64,000 nucleotides of DNA from Chryseobacterium sp. 18061 (GCA_902706205.1 CACSKA010000004.1:124001-188000), one strand, 5' to 3'. Shown: positions 37,992 through 48,873, counted from the stretch's first letter. Translations and numbers: made by a program. Notes: generated from the letters alone by a model not told the origin.

Positions 37992-38067
37992 CTTGAACTT
38001 GGGCTGTGCTCGTCATCCTCACGTACTGCGTGTACGCTCCGGTGAGTGCGCGCAGTCCGTGTTCAAG
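37992..38067. repeat. 76-bp imperfect palindrome between cysE and trmL
   Basis: Outer arms CTTGAAC/GTTCAAG (37992-37998, 38061-38067) continue inward with mismatches (GGGCTGTGC against GCGCAGTCC), then CTCAC/GTGAG and GTAC/GTAC in the centre. It fills the gap between the convergent cysE and trmL. It looks like a dispersed intergenic palindrome family rather than a simple terminator, as there is no T-run. Confidence 0.65.
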
Positions 38068-38101
38068 TTGGTTGCGCCGATAACGCCCGAAATTTAAATC
38101 A

Positions 38102-38575
38102 TTATTTCCTAAGAATAGCGCCCGCATAACCCAACTGGCGCCAGGCCTCATACACCACTACCGACACCGCGTTCGACAGATTCATGCTGCGACTGTCCGG
38201 CATCATCGGAATACGAATTTTTTGCTCAGGCGGCAACGCATCCAGGATGCTGGTGGGCAGACCTCGTGTTTCCGGGCCAAACATCAAATAATCACCGGCT
38301 TCGTAGCTAACAGCACTGTGCGCGGGCGTGCCTTTGGTTGTCAGCGCAAACAGACGCTGTGGTTGTTCCGCTTCAAAGAACGCTGCGTAATCGGCATGGC
38401 GCTGTACGGCGGTGAACTCATGATAATCAAGTCCCGCGCGGCGCAGTCGCTTATCGTCCCAGGTAAAACCCATAGGTTCGATGATGTGCAGGCGAAAACC
38501 GGTATTTGCGCACAGGCGAATGATATTGCCGGTATTCGGTGGAATTTCTGGTTCGAATAGTACAATGTTAAGCAT
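38102..38575 (-). CDS. trmL: tRNA (cytidine/uridine-2'-O-)-methyltransferase TrmL
   Basis: SPOUT-class enzyme that 2'-O-methylates the wobble base 34 of tRNA-Leu isoacceptors using SAM. 157 aa as in E. coli. Seen: [20 protein letters not shown] at the start, motif 2 FGPETRGLP and motif 3 [18 protein letters not shown], which form the trefoil knot. It is a single gene convergent with cysE and 42 bases beyond lldD. Confidence 0.96.
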   Translation of the reverse strand: MLNIVLFEPEIPPNTGNIIRLCANTGFRLHIIEPMGFTWDDKRLRRAGLDYHEFTAVQRHADYAAFFEAEQPQRLFALTTKGTPAHSAVSYEAGDYLMFGPETRGLPTSILDALPPEQKIRIPMMPDSRSMNLSNAVSVVVYEAWRQLGYAGAILRK

Positions 38576-38617
38576 GCTGCCCCCTTAATCGGGGGCAGAA
38601 TAGCAGAAAGAAAATGA

Positions 38618-39805
38618 TTACGCCGCATCTCCACGCGTCACCGGTGTCAGCGACGCCGCCAGATGCTTAGCCTCCTGCACCAGCGAATCACGCGAAATTT
38701 CGCTAATGGATTTCGCCCCGGTCAACGTCATCGCCACTTTCATCTCTTTCTCTATCAAATTCAGGAGATTGGTCACGCCAGCGCCGCCGTGAGTCGCCAG
38801 GGCATACAAATACGCGCGGCCCAGCAGCACGCTATCTGCGCCCAGCGCAATCATCCGCACCACGTCCAGACCGTTACGAATACCGCTGTCAGCAAGAATG
38901 GCGATATCGCCCTTCACCGCATCAGCAATGGCAGGCAGCGCGCGCGCGGACGACAGCACGCCATCGAGTTGGCGGCCGCCGTGGTTCGACACCACAATAC
39001 CGTCCGCGCCAAAGCGCACGGCATCGCGCGCATCTTCCGGATCGAGGATCCCTTTGATCACCATCGGTCCGTCCCAAAATTCGCGGATCCACTCGAGGTC
39101 TTTCCACGAAATCGAAGGATCGAAGTTATTCGCCAGCCAGCCAATGTAATCTTCCAGGCCCGTGGGTTTTCCGAGGTAGGTGGAGATATTGCCCAAGTCG
39201 TGCGGACGCCCATTTACGCCCACGTCCCACGCCCATTGTGGATGCGTCACAGATTGCCAGTAGCGGCGCAGCGCGGCATTTGGGCCGCTCATCCCGGAAT
39301 GTGCATCGCGATAGCGCGCACCGGGCGTTGGCATATCGACGGTAAACACCAGCGTTGAACAACCCGCAGCTTTCGCACGTTCCAGCGCATTGCGCATAAA
39401 TCCGCGATCGCGCAGGACGTACAGCTGGAACCACATCGGACGCTTAATCGTCGGGGCGACTTCTTCAATCGGGCATACGGAAACCGTGGAAAGGGTGAAC
39501 GGAATGCCTTTGGCATCTGCCGCGCCCGCCGCCTGCACTTCACCGCGACGCGCGTACATGCCACACAGCCCAACCGGAGCCAGCGCCACCGGCATCGACA
39601 GCGTTTCGTTAAACAGCTTCGTCTCCAGGCTGAGATCTGACATGTTCTTCAGCACCCGCTGGCGCAGCGCCACCTCGGAAAGGTCGGCCACGTTACGACG
39701 CAGAGTATGCTCGCTGTAAGCGCCGCCGTCGATGTAGTGAAAAAGAAACGGCGGCAGAATGCGTTGGGCCGCGGCCCGATAGTCGCTGGCGGCTGAAATA
39801 ATCAT
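38618..39805 (-). CDS. lldD: L-lactate dehydrogenase (quinone-linked)
   Basis: FMN enzyme at the inner membrane that oxidises L-lactate to pyruvate and passes electrons to the respiratory chain. 395 aa (E. coli 396). The catalytic His275 sits in [15 protein letters not shown] contacts [13 protein letters not shown] and [13 protein letters not shown] are present. Its ATG overlaps the lldR stop by one base. Last gene of lldP-lldR-lldD. Confidence 0.97.
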   Translation of the reverse strand: MIISAASDYRAAAQRILPPFLFHYIDGGAYSEHTLRRNVADLSEVALRQRVLKNMSDLSLETKLFNETLSMPVALAPVGLCGMYARRGEVQAAGAADAKGIPFTLSTVSVCPIEEVAPTIKRPMWFQLYVLRDRGFMRNALERAKAAGCSTLVFTVDMPTPGARYRDAHSGMSGPNAALRRYWQSVTHPQWAWDVGVNGRPHDLGNISTYLGKPTGLEDYIGWLANNFDPSISWKDLEWIREFWDGPMVIKGILDPEDARDAVRFGADGIVVSNHGGRQLDGVLSSARALPAIADAVKGDIAILADSGIRNGLDVVRMIALGADSVLLGRAYLYALATHGGAGVTNLLNLIEKEMKVAMTLTGAKSISEISRDSLVQEAKHLAASLTPVTRGDAA

Positions 39806-40578
39806 TAATGGTTCTCCCTGGAATGCTCGTTATGGTCGCCGGGAAGGCGAGTGATCCGCGCCTGGCGGGCCCTGTCTTCATCAAACTGCTTAATGGTGGT
39901 GTGGACGAAACCGAGATGCGACATCATTGCCTGGCGGGCGGCTTCGGCGTCTCCGGCGAGGATGGCATCCAGCACCGCCTGATGCTGCTCCGTCAATTTG
40001 ACGAACACCGGCGGGACGAGATACATCCGCTGGCGGCTCTGCTTGACGGAGGATTGCAGCAGATCGAAGAAGCCGCGCATCGTCTGCAACAGCACAACGT
40101 TATGCGAGGCTTCGGCAATGGCGAGGTGAAAGCGCACGTCTGCCTGAGAGGCTAAATCCGGGTCATCACTTTGCGTGGCGTCGAAGCACAGACGGATTTT
40201 TTCTTTATCGGCTTCAGTGGCCCGCAGCGCCGCATGCCAGGCGGTGCTGGCCTCAATGGCATGACGGGCTTCGAGAATATCGAAGCTGTAATCCGGATCG
40301 TCGGCCAGCAGACTTTTCAGCGGCTGCACTATATTTTGCTCCGACCACGGCTCATGCTGCCAGCAGATAAACGTTCCGCCGCCACGACGGCTCACCAGAA
40401 GCCCTTCGCTCGCCAGTTTCGCCAGCGCTTCGCGCAGTGAGTTTCGCGACACGCCAAGCTGCGTGGCCAGCTTGCGCTCGGCGGGCAAACGCGTGCCCGC
40501 CTCCAGCTGTTGTTCTTCAATCAGCGTCCGCACACGGGTCGCCACCTCGTCTGCCAGACGCCGTGGCATCACTTTCAT
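39805..40578 (-). CDS. lldR: L-lactate-responsive regulator LldR
   Basis: 257-aa GntR/FadR-type regulator. The winged helix is N-terminal (about 8-75: [20 protein letters not shown]). The FCD ligand domain follows with its Asp/His metal positions ([17 protein letters not shown]). In E. coli it represses or activates lldPRD depending on L-lactate. Its ATG overlaps the lldP stop (ATGA). Two matching operators lie upstream of lldP. Confidence 0.96.
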   Translation of the reverse strand: MKVMPRRLADEVATRVRTLIEEQQLEAGTRLPAERKLATQLGVSRNSLREALAKLASEGLLVSRRGGGTFICWQHEPWSEQNIVQPLKSLLADDPDYSFDILEARHAIEASTAWHAALRATEADKEKIRLCFDATQSDDPDLASQADVRFHLAIAEASHNVVLLQTMRGFFDLLQSSVKQSRQRMYLVPPVFVKLTEQHQAVLDAILAGDAEAARQAMMSHLGFVHTTIKQFDEDRARQARITRLPGDHNEHSRENH

Positions 40579-42230
40579 GGAATCATCCAGGTTAAGACAT
40601 AAGCCTGTAGCGTGGTGATCACGCCCACCATGCAGGTGAAAATCAGGCTGTGTTTGACCGTGAAGCGGAACAGGTCCGACTCTTTACCGACCAGCCCCAC
40701 TGCCGCACAGGCAATGGCGATGGACTGCGGGGAAATCATTTTCCCGGTCACGCCACCGGTGGTATTCGCCGCGACCAGTAGCACGTCCGAGACGCCAATC
40801 TGCTGTGCGGCGGTGGCCTGCAGCGCGGCAAACAGCGCGTTGGAAGAGGTATCAGAACCGGTCAGGAATACGCCTAACCAGCCGAGGAACGGCGAGAAGA
40901 ACGGGAACGCGCCACCGGTATGCGCCAAGGCCAAAGCCAGTGTCGATGACAGGCCGGAGTAGTTAGAGATAAACGCGAACGCCAGCACCATGCCGATGGA
41001 GTAAATCGGTAGCGCCAAATCCTTCAGCGTATGGCCGAACGTCACTACCGCATCTTTCGGCTTCATGCGTAGCCACACCACGGAAAGCAGGGCGGCAAAC
41101 AGGATTGCGGTACCGGTCGCGGAGAACCAGTCAAACTTATACACCGCCGCATACGGCGTGGCTTCGTGAACTACCGGCGGCATACGCGCGACCAGTTTGT
41201 CGAGATACGGCACGGAGACGTTAAACACCCAGTCATACAGCGCGCCGCCCGGGGCGAACAGCGCCTTAAACGGCGGCACGCTCCATAACGTCACGGTGGC
41301 GGTGAGGAACAGGAAAGGCGACCAGGCGCGGAGCACCTGTCCCGGTGTGTATTGGGTGCGCGACAGGGTCATATCGACCTGAGACGCGCCCACGTCGGCA
41401 AAGCGGAAAATGCGCACTGGCTGCCAGCGTTTCAGGAAAAGCGTCAGGCACACCAGAGAAACCAGTGACGAGATAATGTCTGGCAGCTCAGGGCCGATAA
41501 AGTTGGAGCTCAGGTACTGGGCAATCGCAAACGAACCACCCGCGACCATTACCGCAGGCCACGTCTCTTTCACGCCGCGCCAGCCGTCCATAATTGCCAT
41601 GATCCAGAACAGCACAATGATGGTCAGGAATGGCAGCTGACGGCCGACCATTTGGCCGATGGCAAAGCTGTCGATACCGGTGACCTGGCCAGCAACCAGA
41701 ATCGGAATACCCATCGCGCCGAATGCCACCGGCGCAGTGTTCACGATCAGGCAAAGGCCCGCGGCATACAGCGGGTTAAACCCAAGGCCGACCAGCAGCG
41801 CGGCGGTAATCGCGACCGGCGCGCCGAAACCTGCTGCCCCTTCCAGAAAAGCGCCAAATGAGAAGCCGACGATCAGCATTTGCAGACGCTGGTCCGGCGT
41901 TATTGACAATATCGATGATCGGATAATGTCGAACTGCCCGGTTTTCACCGAGATTTTGTAGACAAATACCGCGGCAATAATAATCCAGGCAATTGGCCAC
42001 AGGCCGTAGAAGAAGCCGTACACCACGGAAGCCAGCGCGCGATCGACCGGCATTTTATAGAACAGGAGTGCCACCGCGAGGGCGATAGCGACGGTATAGC
42101 TCGCGGCCACGTAGCCCTTCAGCTTGAGCTTAAGCAGTGCGAAGAAGAAAAAGATGATCGGTAGGGCGGCAATCAGGCTTGAGAGCCAGATATTTCCCGC
42201 AGGGTCGTAGTTTTGTTGCCAGAGGTTCAT
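40575..42230 (-). CDS. lldP: L-lactate permease
   Basis: 551 aa from ATG 42230 ([20 protein letters not shown]), the E. coli length; the frame to 42263 adds 11 unrelated residues. It is an inner-membrane lactate:H+ symporter with 12 or more hydrophobic segments. Conserved segments include [20 protein letters not shown] and [17 protein letters not shown]. First gene of the lldPRD operon. Confidence 0.97.
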   Translation of the reverse strand: MNLWQQNYDPAGNIWLSSLIAALPIIFFFFALLKLKLKGYVAASYTVAIALAVALLFYKMPVDRALASVVYGFFYGLWPIAWIIIAAVFVYKISVKTGQFDIIRSSILSITPDQRLQMLIVGFSFGAFLEGAAGFGAPVAITAALLVGLGFNPLYAAGLCLIVNTAPVAFGAMGIPILVAGQVTGIDSFAIGQMVGRQLPFLTIIVLFWIMAIMDGWRGVKETWPAVMVAGGSFAIAQYLSSNFIGPELPDIISSLVSLVCLTLFLKRWQPVRIFRFADVGASQVDMTLSRTQYTPGQVLRAWSPFLFLTATVTLWSVPPFKALFAPGGALYDWVFNVSVPYLDKLVARMPPVVHEATPYAAVYKFDWFSATGTAILFAALLSVVWLRMKPKDAVVTFGHTLKDLALPIYSIGMVLAFAFISNYSGLSSTLALALAHTGGAFPFFSPFLGWLGVFLTGSDTSSNALFAALQATAAQQIGVSDVLLVAANTTGGVTGKMISPQSIAIACAAVGLVGKESDLFRFTVKHSLIFTCMVGVITTLQAYVLTWMIP

Positions 42231-42506
42231 GCAGGTCTCCAGAGAACCACTCCACGGCCACACGGGCGAGTCTACGCTCAGCTCTGCGTCACACGTTTTG
42301 TAAAAGTGGTCCTGCCAATATTGTGATGTGAGGGTAATGCCAAGGAATGGTTAACCATATGTTGCTGTCAGGCAATTCATATGTTGCATGAGATGTGGGT
42401 TATGTGAGGCGTCAGGCAGAACCAACAGGAATTGGTAGGGCCAATATAAAGAGGTTTAAATAATCACCCTCTCCCGGGAGGGAGAGGGTCGGGAACGGAA
42501 GAGGGA
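42231..42506 (-). promoter_or_regulatory. lldPRD control region with two LldR operators
   Basis: AGTGGTCCTGCCAAT (42305-42319) and ATTGGTAGGGCCAAT (42431-42445) are both palindromes of the form TGG-N5-CCA. Their centres are 126 bases apart, which agrees with the spacing of O1 and O2 in E. coli lldPRD (about 127 from the published positions as I remember them). The promoter must lie between them. A REP-like hairpin (42466-42489) fills the yibL-proximal end. Confidence 0.8.
42466..42489. repeat. REP-like CCCTCTCCC hairpin, copy 1
   Basis: ACCCTCTCCC (42466-42475), GGGA loop, GGGAGAGGGT (42480-42489): a perfect 10-bp stem with a four-base loop after yibL. The same CCCTCTCCC core recurs at 44864-44938 and 49598-49619 within 8 kb. 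Confidence 0.75.
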
Positions 42507-42869
42507 TTAAAACGCGGTCTTAGAAAAACCGGTCATCTCTTGCAGTTCCATCTCACGACCGAGAGCGGTCATCGGGTGAACAATCACCAGTCCACGCACG
42601 GCTTTCTTGAGCTTGCCAATATCGGCTTGCTCTTTCTTGGTGATGGCGCGGCGGTGCGGCAGGGCCATCAGTTTTTGCGCTTCTTTGCTCAGCTTTTGCG
42701 TATACACGACACGCAGACGCGCAATCTCTGTTTCCAGAGTCGCTTTTTCTTTTTCAAGCTCAGCAAATTTCTCTGCTTCATCTACCAGAGAGAGGGTCGG
42801 CTGCAGGTGGCGGATAGCATCCAGGCGGTCGCTCAGGAGTTTGATTTCGTTCTTTTCAACTTCTTTCAT
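42507..42869 (-). CDS. yibL: YibL family ribosome-associated protein
   Basis: 120 aa, same length as E. coli YibL. An N-terminal coiled-coil stretch (about 1-60, Glu/Lys-rich) is followed by a basic part with [19 protein letters not shown] and [15 protein letters not shown]. The E. coli protein has been found with ribosomes; its role is not established. A single gene between lldPRD and mtlR on the same strand, with a REP-like hairpin after it. Confidence 0.93.
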   Translation of the reverse strand: MKEVEKNEIKLLSDRLDAIRHLQPTLSLVDEAEKFAELEKEKATLETEIARLRVVYTQKLSKEAQKLMALPHRRAITKKEQADIGKLKKAVRGLVIVHPMTALGREMELQEMTGFSKTAF

Positions 42870-43095
42870 GGTCTGTGGCTTTTGCGAGTAAAAGAGTATC
42901 GATGCTCAATAGTATGCGCGTTGAGCGCTGTTCCTGATAGTCAATTATCGAAATTTGACGCATTACACTCAGTGAAAATACGTAAATGGCATATCTAATT
43001 TTATGAAAATAAAGGATATTTTGTGATTTTCAATTCCGAGTGCATTTTTTTGCATTAAGCAGATGAAAAAGGATGTTATGTCAGTGGCAGGATAA

Positions 43096-43689
43096 TTATT
43101 TCTGAAAGGCTTTTTTCAAGCTGACCCGTGAAATCAGCTCAGTGAGGGAAAGAACCATCGTGGAACGCACTACCTGCTGGTAGCGCTGCTTTTGCATGGC
43201 ATACAGCTCCGCATCGCTGGCATCAAACATCGGCTGCGGCGGTAACGCGGTAACGCAATGGAGTTCGCCAAACGGGCCTAGAATTTCATCGTCAGTGAAC
43301 GCGTATTCGCTACCGTCGTGATTGAGTTCTTCACGCAGCGCCATCAGCAGCTCGGCATCTTCGTATTCCGCACGGTTAATCACGCCGAGGCCGTAGATGA
43401 GCTTCAGGCGCACAGACAGATCGCCCAGCGGCCCTTCGCCGTCCAGCAACGGTTCCACTGCGTATTTCACCGCGTAATCGTCTTTGCGGAAGACCTGAAG
43501 CACCAGCATATTCACCGCCTCGGTTAACAATTCGACGGCGGTTATCAGGAAGCTTCTTACGGTTTTGCCAGCATTCAGACGCTCAAGCACACGGTTTTCA
43601 AAGGCTTGTGTTTGTTCCATTATTGCCTGCATATCTGACAATCTTTTGTTTGGGTGCTGCTGCAAGAGCAACACCGGGTCCTGCATCAT
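43096..43689 (-). CDS. mtlR: Mannitol operon repressor MtlR
   Basis: 197 aa (E. coli 195), all helical, without a DNA-binding motif that can be named; E. coli MtlR lowers mtl expression, probably through protein contacts. The first 16 residues differ from E. coli, then [20 protein letters not shown] matches through to the end KKAFQK. Its ATG overlaps the stop of mtlD (ATGA). Last gene of mtlA-mtlD-mtlR. Confidence 0.95.
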   Translation of the reverse strand: MMQDPVLLLQQHPNKRLSDMQAIMEQTQAFENRVLERLNAGKTVRSFLITAVELLTEAVNMLVLQVFRKDDYAVKYAVEPLLDGEGPLGDLSVRLKLIYGLGVINRAEYEDAELLMALREELNHDGSEYAFTDDEILGPFGELHCVTALPPQPMFDASDAELYAMQKQRYQQVVRSTMVLSLTELISRVSLKKAFQK

Positions 43690-44834
43690 GCGTTCGCTTT
43701 ATACGCCGCAACCGCTTGTGCGACCACATCGCTCTCAGCATTCAGGCCGGAGACCTGCGCGAGTGCGACCTGTGGCCCTTTCTCGTCGATAAGCGCCGCC
43801 AGTTCCAGCGCCTGTGGATCCTGCTCGCTGCGGTAGTGCATCGCGGCAGCAATACCTTTCACCAGATTGGCGTGCGGCAGGCTGTATTCCAGCGTGCCAA
43901 GCAGCGGTTTAACCAGGCGATCGCCCGCGCTCAGTTTACGCAGCGGCTGACGGCCCACGCGCTCAACGTCATCTTTCAGATACGGATTCTCAAAGCGACC
44001 GAGGATTTTCTGGATGTAAGCCGCGTGTTTGTCGGCATCAAAACCGTAGCGTTTAATTAGCACCGCCCCACTTTCATCCATCGCGCCTTTCACTACCGTA
44101 CGGACCTGCTCATCGAGGATCGCATCACGGATAGTCTGATGACCCGCCAGCTTACCGAGGTACGCGGTTATAGCATGCCCGGTGTTCAGGGTGAAGAGCT
44201 TGCGCTCGACAAATGCCATCAGGTTATCGGTTAATTCCATTCCTGGGATCGTCGGCAGGGTTCCCTTGAACTGGGTCTTGTCGACAATCCACTCGCTGAA
44301 GGTTTCCACGGTCACTTCCAGCGGGTCATTGGTGGCGGATTCAGACGGCGGAACGATGCGGTCCACGGCGGAATCGACGAAACCAACGTGTTCCGCGACC
44401 CAGGTTTTATCTTCTTCGGCCAGCGCTGCGTCAACGTGACCTTTCAGCTGGGTGGTGCCGCGTACCATGTTTTCACAGGCGATGATGTTCAGCGGGGTGG
44501 TGTTGCCAGCGGCTTTACGCTTGGCCAGGCCTTTGGCAATCGCCGGAGCGATGCGCTCCAGAACCACAGGGCCGACGGCGGTAGTCACCAGGTCTACCTG
44601 AGCAATCAGGTCCACCACGTCGTCGCCGATGCTGCTCACGGCGTTCACGCCGGATACGGTTTCAACCTGCTCATTCTCGCCAACCACATGCACCTGATAG
44701 CTATGACGGGCATTCAGGGCATCAAGAACGACCTGATTCACATCGGCGAACGTCAGCGTGATACCTGCGTCGGCCAACAATTTGCCGATAAAGCCACGTC
44801 CGATATTACCTGCGCCAAAATGTAATGCTTTCAT
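43686..44834 (-). CDS. mtlD: Mannitol-1-phosphate 5-dehydrogenase
   Basis: Oxidises mannitol 1-phosphate to fructose 6-phosphate with NAD. 382 aa from ATG 44834 ([20 protein letters not shown]), as in E. coli; the six residues in front (frame start 44852) are not conserved. The Rossmann motif is FGAGNIGRG. It is separated from mtlA by 113 bases that hold overlapping hairpins. Confidence 0.98.
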   Translation of the reverse strand: MKALHFGAGNIGRGFIGKLLADAGITLTFADVNQVVLDALNARHSYQVHVVGENEQVETVSGVNAVSSIGDDVVDLIAQVDLVTTAVGPVVLERIAPAIAKGLAKRKAAGNTTPLNIIACENMVRGTTQLKGHVDAALAEEDKTWVAEHVGFVDSAVDRIVPPSESATNDPLEVTVETFSEWIVDKTQFKGTLPTIPGMELTDNLMAFVERKLFTLNTGHAITAYLGKLAGHQTIRDAILDEQVRTVVKGAMDESGAVLIKRYGFDADKHAAYIQKILGRFENPYLKDDVERVGRQPLRKLSAGDRLVKPLLGTLEYSLPHANLVKGIAAAMHYRSEQDPQALELAALIDEKGPQVALAQVSGLNAESDVVAQAVAAYKANA

Positions 44835-44863
44835 AGTGTTAACCTTCATCAATGTTTTTACCC

Positions 44864-44938
44864 GAGAGGGCTCGGGTGAGGGGACATCCGCGGTCCCTCA
44901 CCCGAACCCTCTCCCTGCAGAAAACTGCCGAGAGAGGG
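44864..44938. repeat. Overlapping REP-like hairpins between mtlA and mtlD, copy 2
   Basis: GAGAGGG-CT-CGGGTGAGGG (44864-44882) pairs with CCCTCACCCG-AA-CCCTCTC (44895-44913). The same CCCTCTC block can instead pair with GAGAGGG at 44932-44938 through CCCTCTCCCTGCAG...CTGCCGAGAGAGGG. The two structures exclude each other. It lies inside the mtl operon message. Confidence 0.75.
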
Positions 44939-44947
44939 AAGGAAATC

Positions 44948-46870
44948 TTAAGAGACTTTGTTACCCGAAATCAGAGCCAGCACTTCGCCCACGCTGTTGG
45001 TGGTGGCCAGGCGCTCAATGACGGATTCGTCGTCCAGCGCGTTGGTCAGGCTGGTGATAACGTGGATATGTTCGTTATTACGCGCTGCGATACCAATCAC
45101 CAGGCGGGCAATGTCGTCCGGCTCTTCGCCGAAGCGCACACCGTCAGGGTACTGACAGAATACCACGCCGGTTTTCAGAACACGGTCTTTCGCTTCGATG
45201 GTGCCGTGCGGTACCGCGATGGACTCACCCAGGTAGGTCGGGGTCAGTTTTTCACGTTCCAGCATTGCTTCCACATATTCTGGCTCAACGTAGCCGCCTT
45301 TCACCAGTTGCTCACCGGCAAAACGGATGGCTTCTTCTTTGCTGAACGCTTTGCAGCCGAGGAAGATATTTTCCGCGCTGAGTTTGAACAGGTTGCTGTC
45401 GTCAGCATCAAAGCTGTCTTTCAGGCTGTCGCGCACTTTCACTTGGTTATCTTCATGACGCTGTGCTGCGACCAGACGCTCGGTCAGGCTGGAGTACAGG
45501 CCGCTGTCGAGGAAGTTAGTCAGTGAAATATGCTGGGCCTGTGGCACCTGGCGCATCGCACGCTCGGTCAGATCGCGGTGAGTAATCACCAGGTCGACAT
45601 CCGGCGGCAGATTGTTGATAGCACTGTTGGTGACAGAGATATGACCCAGACCGGCATCAGCCACTTTCTTACGCAGCACGCCTGCACCCATTGCGCTGGA
45701 ACCCATACCGGCATCACAGGCAACGATGATTTTACGCACGTGGCTCAGGTCGTTGGTCACGTCGCCCGCAGTCAGCGGATTCGCTGCACCTTTGGACTCG
45801 GATTTCATCTCCTGCATACGACGGCTCGCTGCTTCGATATCGTCTTCTTCTTTCACTTTGCTGGTTTTCAGCAGGATGGCAGAGACGATGAAGGAAACCG
45901 CTGTTGCCGCAACAATTGCTGCGATGTTTGCGAAGTAAGCGCCTTTCGGGGTCATCGCCAGCACTGCCAGGATGGAACCTGGGGAGGCCGGAGACACCAG
46001 GCCGCCATTCAGCAGAGTCAGGGTGAACACGCCAGTCATACCGCCGAGGATAACGGCCAGGATCAGACGTGGGTTCATCAGCACATACGGGAAGTAAATT
46101 TCGTGGATACCCCCCAGGAAGTGGATGATGGCCGCACCGCCTGCAGACTGCTTAGCATTACCACGACCGAAGAACATGTACGCCAGCAGGACGCCCAGAC
46201 CCGGACCCGGGTTCGCTTCAATCAGGAAGAAGATGGATTTGCCCAGTTCATGGGACTGCTGAATACCTAACGGCGAGAAGATACCGTGGTTAATGGCGTT
46301 ATTGAGGAACAGGATTTTCGCCGGTTCAACAAAGATAGACGCCAGCGGCAGCATGTCGTGAACGACCATGAAGTTAACGCCAGCTGCCAGCACTTTCGAC
46401 AGCATCTCAACCGCAGGGCCAATGCCGAGGAACGCCAGGATGGCGAGGATCATCCCGATGATGCCCGCAGAGAAGTTGTTTACCAGCATCTCGAAGCCGG
46501 ATTTGATTTTACCGTCAACCCAGGCGTCGAAGCGTTTAATCGCCCAGCCACCCAGAGGACCGGCAATCATCGCACCGAGGAACATCGGCATATCAGCACC
46601 GACGATAACGCCCATGGTGGTAATTGCACCGACCACGCCGCCGCGGTCACCGCCAACCAGACGACCACCGGTGTAACCGATGAGCAGTGGCAGCAGATAG
46701 GTAATCATTGGCCCGACAAGTTTCGCCAGCGTTTCGTTTGGCAACCATCCTGTTGGAATAAATAACGCCGTGATAATACCCCACGCGATAAACGCGCCGA
46801 TGTTTGGCATCACCATGTTGCTGAGGAAGCGACCAAAGCTTTGCACTCTGATCTTGATATCGGATGACAT
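44948..46870 (-). CDS. mtlA: Mannitol-specific PTS enzyme IICBA
   Basis: Inner-membrane permease that takes up and phosphorylates mannitol. 640 aa from ATG 46870 (MSSDIKIRVQSFGRFLSNMV); E. coli has 637. Domain order: membrane IIC (about 1-340, with GGIHEIYFPYVL), IIB (about 375-470, phosphorylated Cys385 in IVACDAGMGSS), IIA (about 495-640, phosphorylated His555 in SIAVPHGTIEAK). The longer frame to 46993 lacks homology. Preceded by a control region with five CRP-like sites. Confidence 0.98.
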   Translation of the reverse strand: MSSDIKIRVQSFGRFLSNMVMPNIGAFIAWGIITALFIPTGWLPNETLAKLVGPMITYLLPLLIGYTGGRLVGGDRGGVVGAITTMGVIVGADMPMFLGAMIAGPLGGWAIKRFDAWVDGKIKSGFEMLVNNFSAGIIGMILAILAFLGIGPAVEMLSKVLAAGVNFMVVHDMLPLASIFVEPAKILFLNNAINHGIFSPLGIQQSHELGKSIFFLIEANPGPGLGVLLAYMFFGRGNAKQSAGGAAIIHFLGGIHEIYFPYVLMNPRLILAVILGGMTGVFTLTLLNGGLVSPASPGSILAVLAMTPKGAYFANIAAIVAATAVSFIVSAILLKTSKVKEEDDIEAASRRMQEMKSESKGAANPLTAGDVTNDLSHVRKIIVACDAGMGSSAMGAGVLRKKVADAGLGHISVTNSAINNLPPDVDLVITHRDLTERAMRQVPQAQHISLTNFLDSGLYSSLTERLVAAQRHEDNQVKVRDSLKDSFDADDSNLFKLSAENIFLGCKAFSKEEAIRFAGEQLVKGGYVEPEYVEAMLEREKLTPTYLGESIAVPHGTIEAKDRVLKTGVVFCQYPDGVRFGEEPDDIARLVIGIAARNNEHIHVITSLTNALDDESVIERLATTNSVGEVLALISGNKVS

Positions 46871-47407
46871 AAAAACACCCCTTCTTATGTTTGCTATCGC
46901 GCAGGCTAAAAGCCCGAGGTTTATTGTTAATTGGCGGCAGAGGTAGTAGCCGGACCCTGTTGATGATGCGAAATCTGGCACTGAATCGTTCAACTGTCCA
47001 GTCAGCGCCCCTTTATGTGATCTGAGTCACTCTAATATAGGGTGGTGCGTCGTAATTGAAGAGATCTCCGTCACAAAATGGCTGTGTAAAAAAAGAACAG
47101 AGATTGAAAAGTGAACTGCCATTGGCTGTTAATGTGATGTTAATCACATTTTCAAGCGTGCTGTTTGTTACTGATGTGTGATTGGAGTCACAAAGAATTT
47201 TCGCCTCCGTCCGGACAACTGTGATCGCACGCATATTCTTAATGTCGAGCGACTGCCGCTGTAATGGAGTAACACGGTCAACGGACGGCGACTTTACTCA
47301 TTCTGTGTTATAGCAATATGACCGACTGGCGATTAATTTTTAGTTTTCTCTCAGGCGTTCCGCAACGGGGCGCGTGCCGATGGGCGTGTCATAATTTCGA
47401 GGCGGCT
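46871..47407. promoter_or_regulatory. mtlA / yibI divergent control region with five CRP-like sites
   Basis: No gene is seen in these 537 bases. Sites of the form TGTGA-N6-TCACA are at 47016-47031 (one mismatch), 47060-47075 (left half weak), 47133-47148 (perfect), 47177-47192 (perfect) and 47220-47235 (right half weak). Centre spacings are 44, 73, 44 and 43 bases, close to whole helical turns. E. coli mtl also has a multi-site CRP region. The part nearest mtlA (46871-47010) is a long leader without a clear structure. Confidence 0.8.
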
Positions 47408-47731
47408 ATGTTTCTTAATTATTTTGCGTTAGGTGTGCTTATTTTTGTCTTTTTGGTGATTTTTTACGGGATCATTATTTTGCATGATATTCCTTATCTT
47501 ATCGCCAAATCCCGCAATCACCCTCACGCCGATGCCATACACGTCGCGGGTTGGGTGAGTCTGTTTACCCTGCACGTTATCTGGCCATTTTTATGGATCT
47601 GGGCCACCTTGTACCGCCCTGAACGCGGCTGGGGAATGCAGGCGGAGCACGAGTCTTTGATTCAATTACAGCGCCGGGTCTCGGAGCTTGAGCAGAAACT
47701 TGCGGAAACACAACGGTCGTCTGCGGAGTAA
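47408..47731 (+). CDS. yibI: DUF3302 membrane protein YibI
   Basis: 107 aa from ATG 47408 ([20 protein letters not shown]); the frame from 47318 has an N-terminal extension without homology. It has two membrane segments (about 5-25 and 45-65, with [20 protein letters not shown]) and a charged C-terminal coiled-coil tail. It lies five bases upstream of yibH, a pair conserved in enterobacteria, and is thought to be a small partner of that membrane-fusion-type protein. Function unknown. Confidence 0.9.
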   Translation: MFLNYFALGVLIFVFLVIFYGIIILHDIPYLIAKSRNHPHADAIHVAGWVSLFTLHVIWPFLWIWATLYRPERGWGMQAEHESLIQLQRRVSELEQKLAETQRSSAE

Positions 47732-47736
47732 TCATC

Positions 47737-48873
47737 ATGGATTTACTCATTATTCTGACCTACGTCGCGCTCGCCTGGGCGATATTTAAAATATTCAAAA
47801 TCCCGATTAATAAATGGACGGTTCCGACGGCAGCATTGGGAGGCGTTTTTATTGTTAGCGGGCTTATCTTATTAATGAATTATAACCACCCGTATACCGC
47901 TCAGGCGCAAAAAGCGGTGATCTCCATTCCGATCACGCCACAGGTGACGGGCATTGTCAGCGAAGTCACCAATAAGCAAAATGCGTTGATTAAAAAAGGC
48001 GACGTGCTGTTTAAACTCGATCCTACGCGCTATCAGGCGCGTGTCAGCCGCCTGGAGGCCGATTTAGTCACGGCTATCCACAATACTGAGTCGATGAAAG
48101 GGCAATTAACCGAAGCGCTGGCGAATACCCAACGTGTCAGCGCGGAGCGTGACCGGCTGTATAAAGATTATCAGCGCTATTTGAAAGGCAGTCAGGCACG
48201 GGTGAATCCGTTTTCAGAAAGCGACATCGACAATGCCCGGCAAAATTATCTGGCTCAGGATGCGATGGTGAAATCCTCGGTGGCTGAACAGTCACAGATC
48301 AAGAGCCAACTCGACAGCATGGTCAACGGTGAGCAGTCGCAAATCGTCAGCCTGCGCGCGCAACTGACCGAGGCGCGTTATAACCTCGAGCAAACGGTGA
48401 TCCGGGCGCCCAGCGACGGCTACGCCACACAGGTGTTGATTCGTCCCGGAACCTACGCTGCCGCGCTGCCATTGCGTCCGGTGATGGTTTTTATCCCGGA
48501 GCAAAAACGGCAAATTATCGCACAGTTCAGGCAAAACTCGCTCCTGCGTCTCGAATCGGGGGACATGGCCGAAGTGGTGTTTAATGCACTGCCAGGGCAA
48601 GTATTCACCGGCAAACTGACCACTATTTTGCCGGTGGTGCCAGGCGGGTCTTATCAGGCGCAGGGTACGCTGCAATCGCTGACGGTAGTGCCCGGCACCG
48701 ATGGCGTATTAGCGCTTATCGAGCTGGAGCCCAATGCGCAGGTGGAATCGCTGCCGGACGGTATTTACGCCCAAGTGGCGGTCTATTCCGACCACTTCAG
48801 CCATGTCGCGGTGATGCGCAAAGTGCTGCTGCGCATGACCAGCTGGATGCACTATCTGTATCTCGATCATTAA
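47737..48873 (+). CDS. yibH: HlyD family protein YibH
   Basis: 378-aa membrane-fusion (periplasmic adaptor) protein. N-terminal membrane segments (about 4-22 and 32-52) are followed by a lipoyl/barrel-sandwich half ([34 protein letters not shown]), a coiled-coil hairpin (about 100-210), and the second half ([20 protein letters not shown]). No transporter gene is adjacent, only yibI, so its partner and substrate are unknown. Length equals E. coli YibH. Confidence 0.93.
   Translation: MDLLIILTYVALAWAIFKIFKIPINKWTVPTAALGGVFIVSGLILLMNYNHPYTAQAQKAVISIPITPQVTGIVSEVTNKQNALIKKGDVLFKLDPTRYQARVSRLEADLVTAIHNTESMKGQLTEALANTQRVSAERDRLYKDYQRYLKGSQARVNPFSESDIDNARQNYLAQDAMVKSSVAEQSQIKSQLDSMVNGEQSQIVSLRAQLTEARYNLEQTVIRAPSDGYATQVLIRPGTYAAALPLRPVMVFIPEQKRQIIAQFRQNSLLRLESGDMAEVVFNALPGQVFTGKLTTILPVVPGGSYQAQGTLQSLTVVPGTDGVLALIELEPNAQVESLPDGIYAQVAVYSDHFSHVAVMRKVLLRMTSWMHYLYLDH

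Noticed and set aside
44852..45526. 224-codon plus-strand frame opposite mtlA
   Set aside because: Antisense to the IIA and IIB domains of MtlA, which are unmistakable; the start lies in a repeat hairpin.
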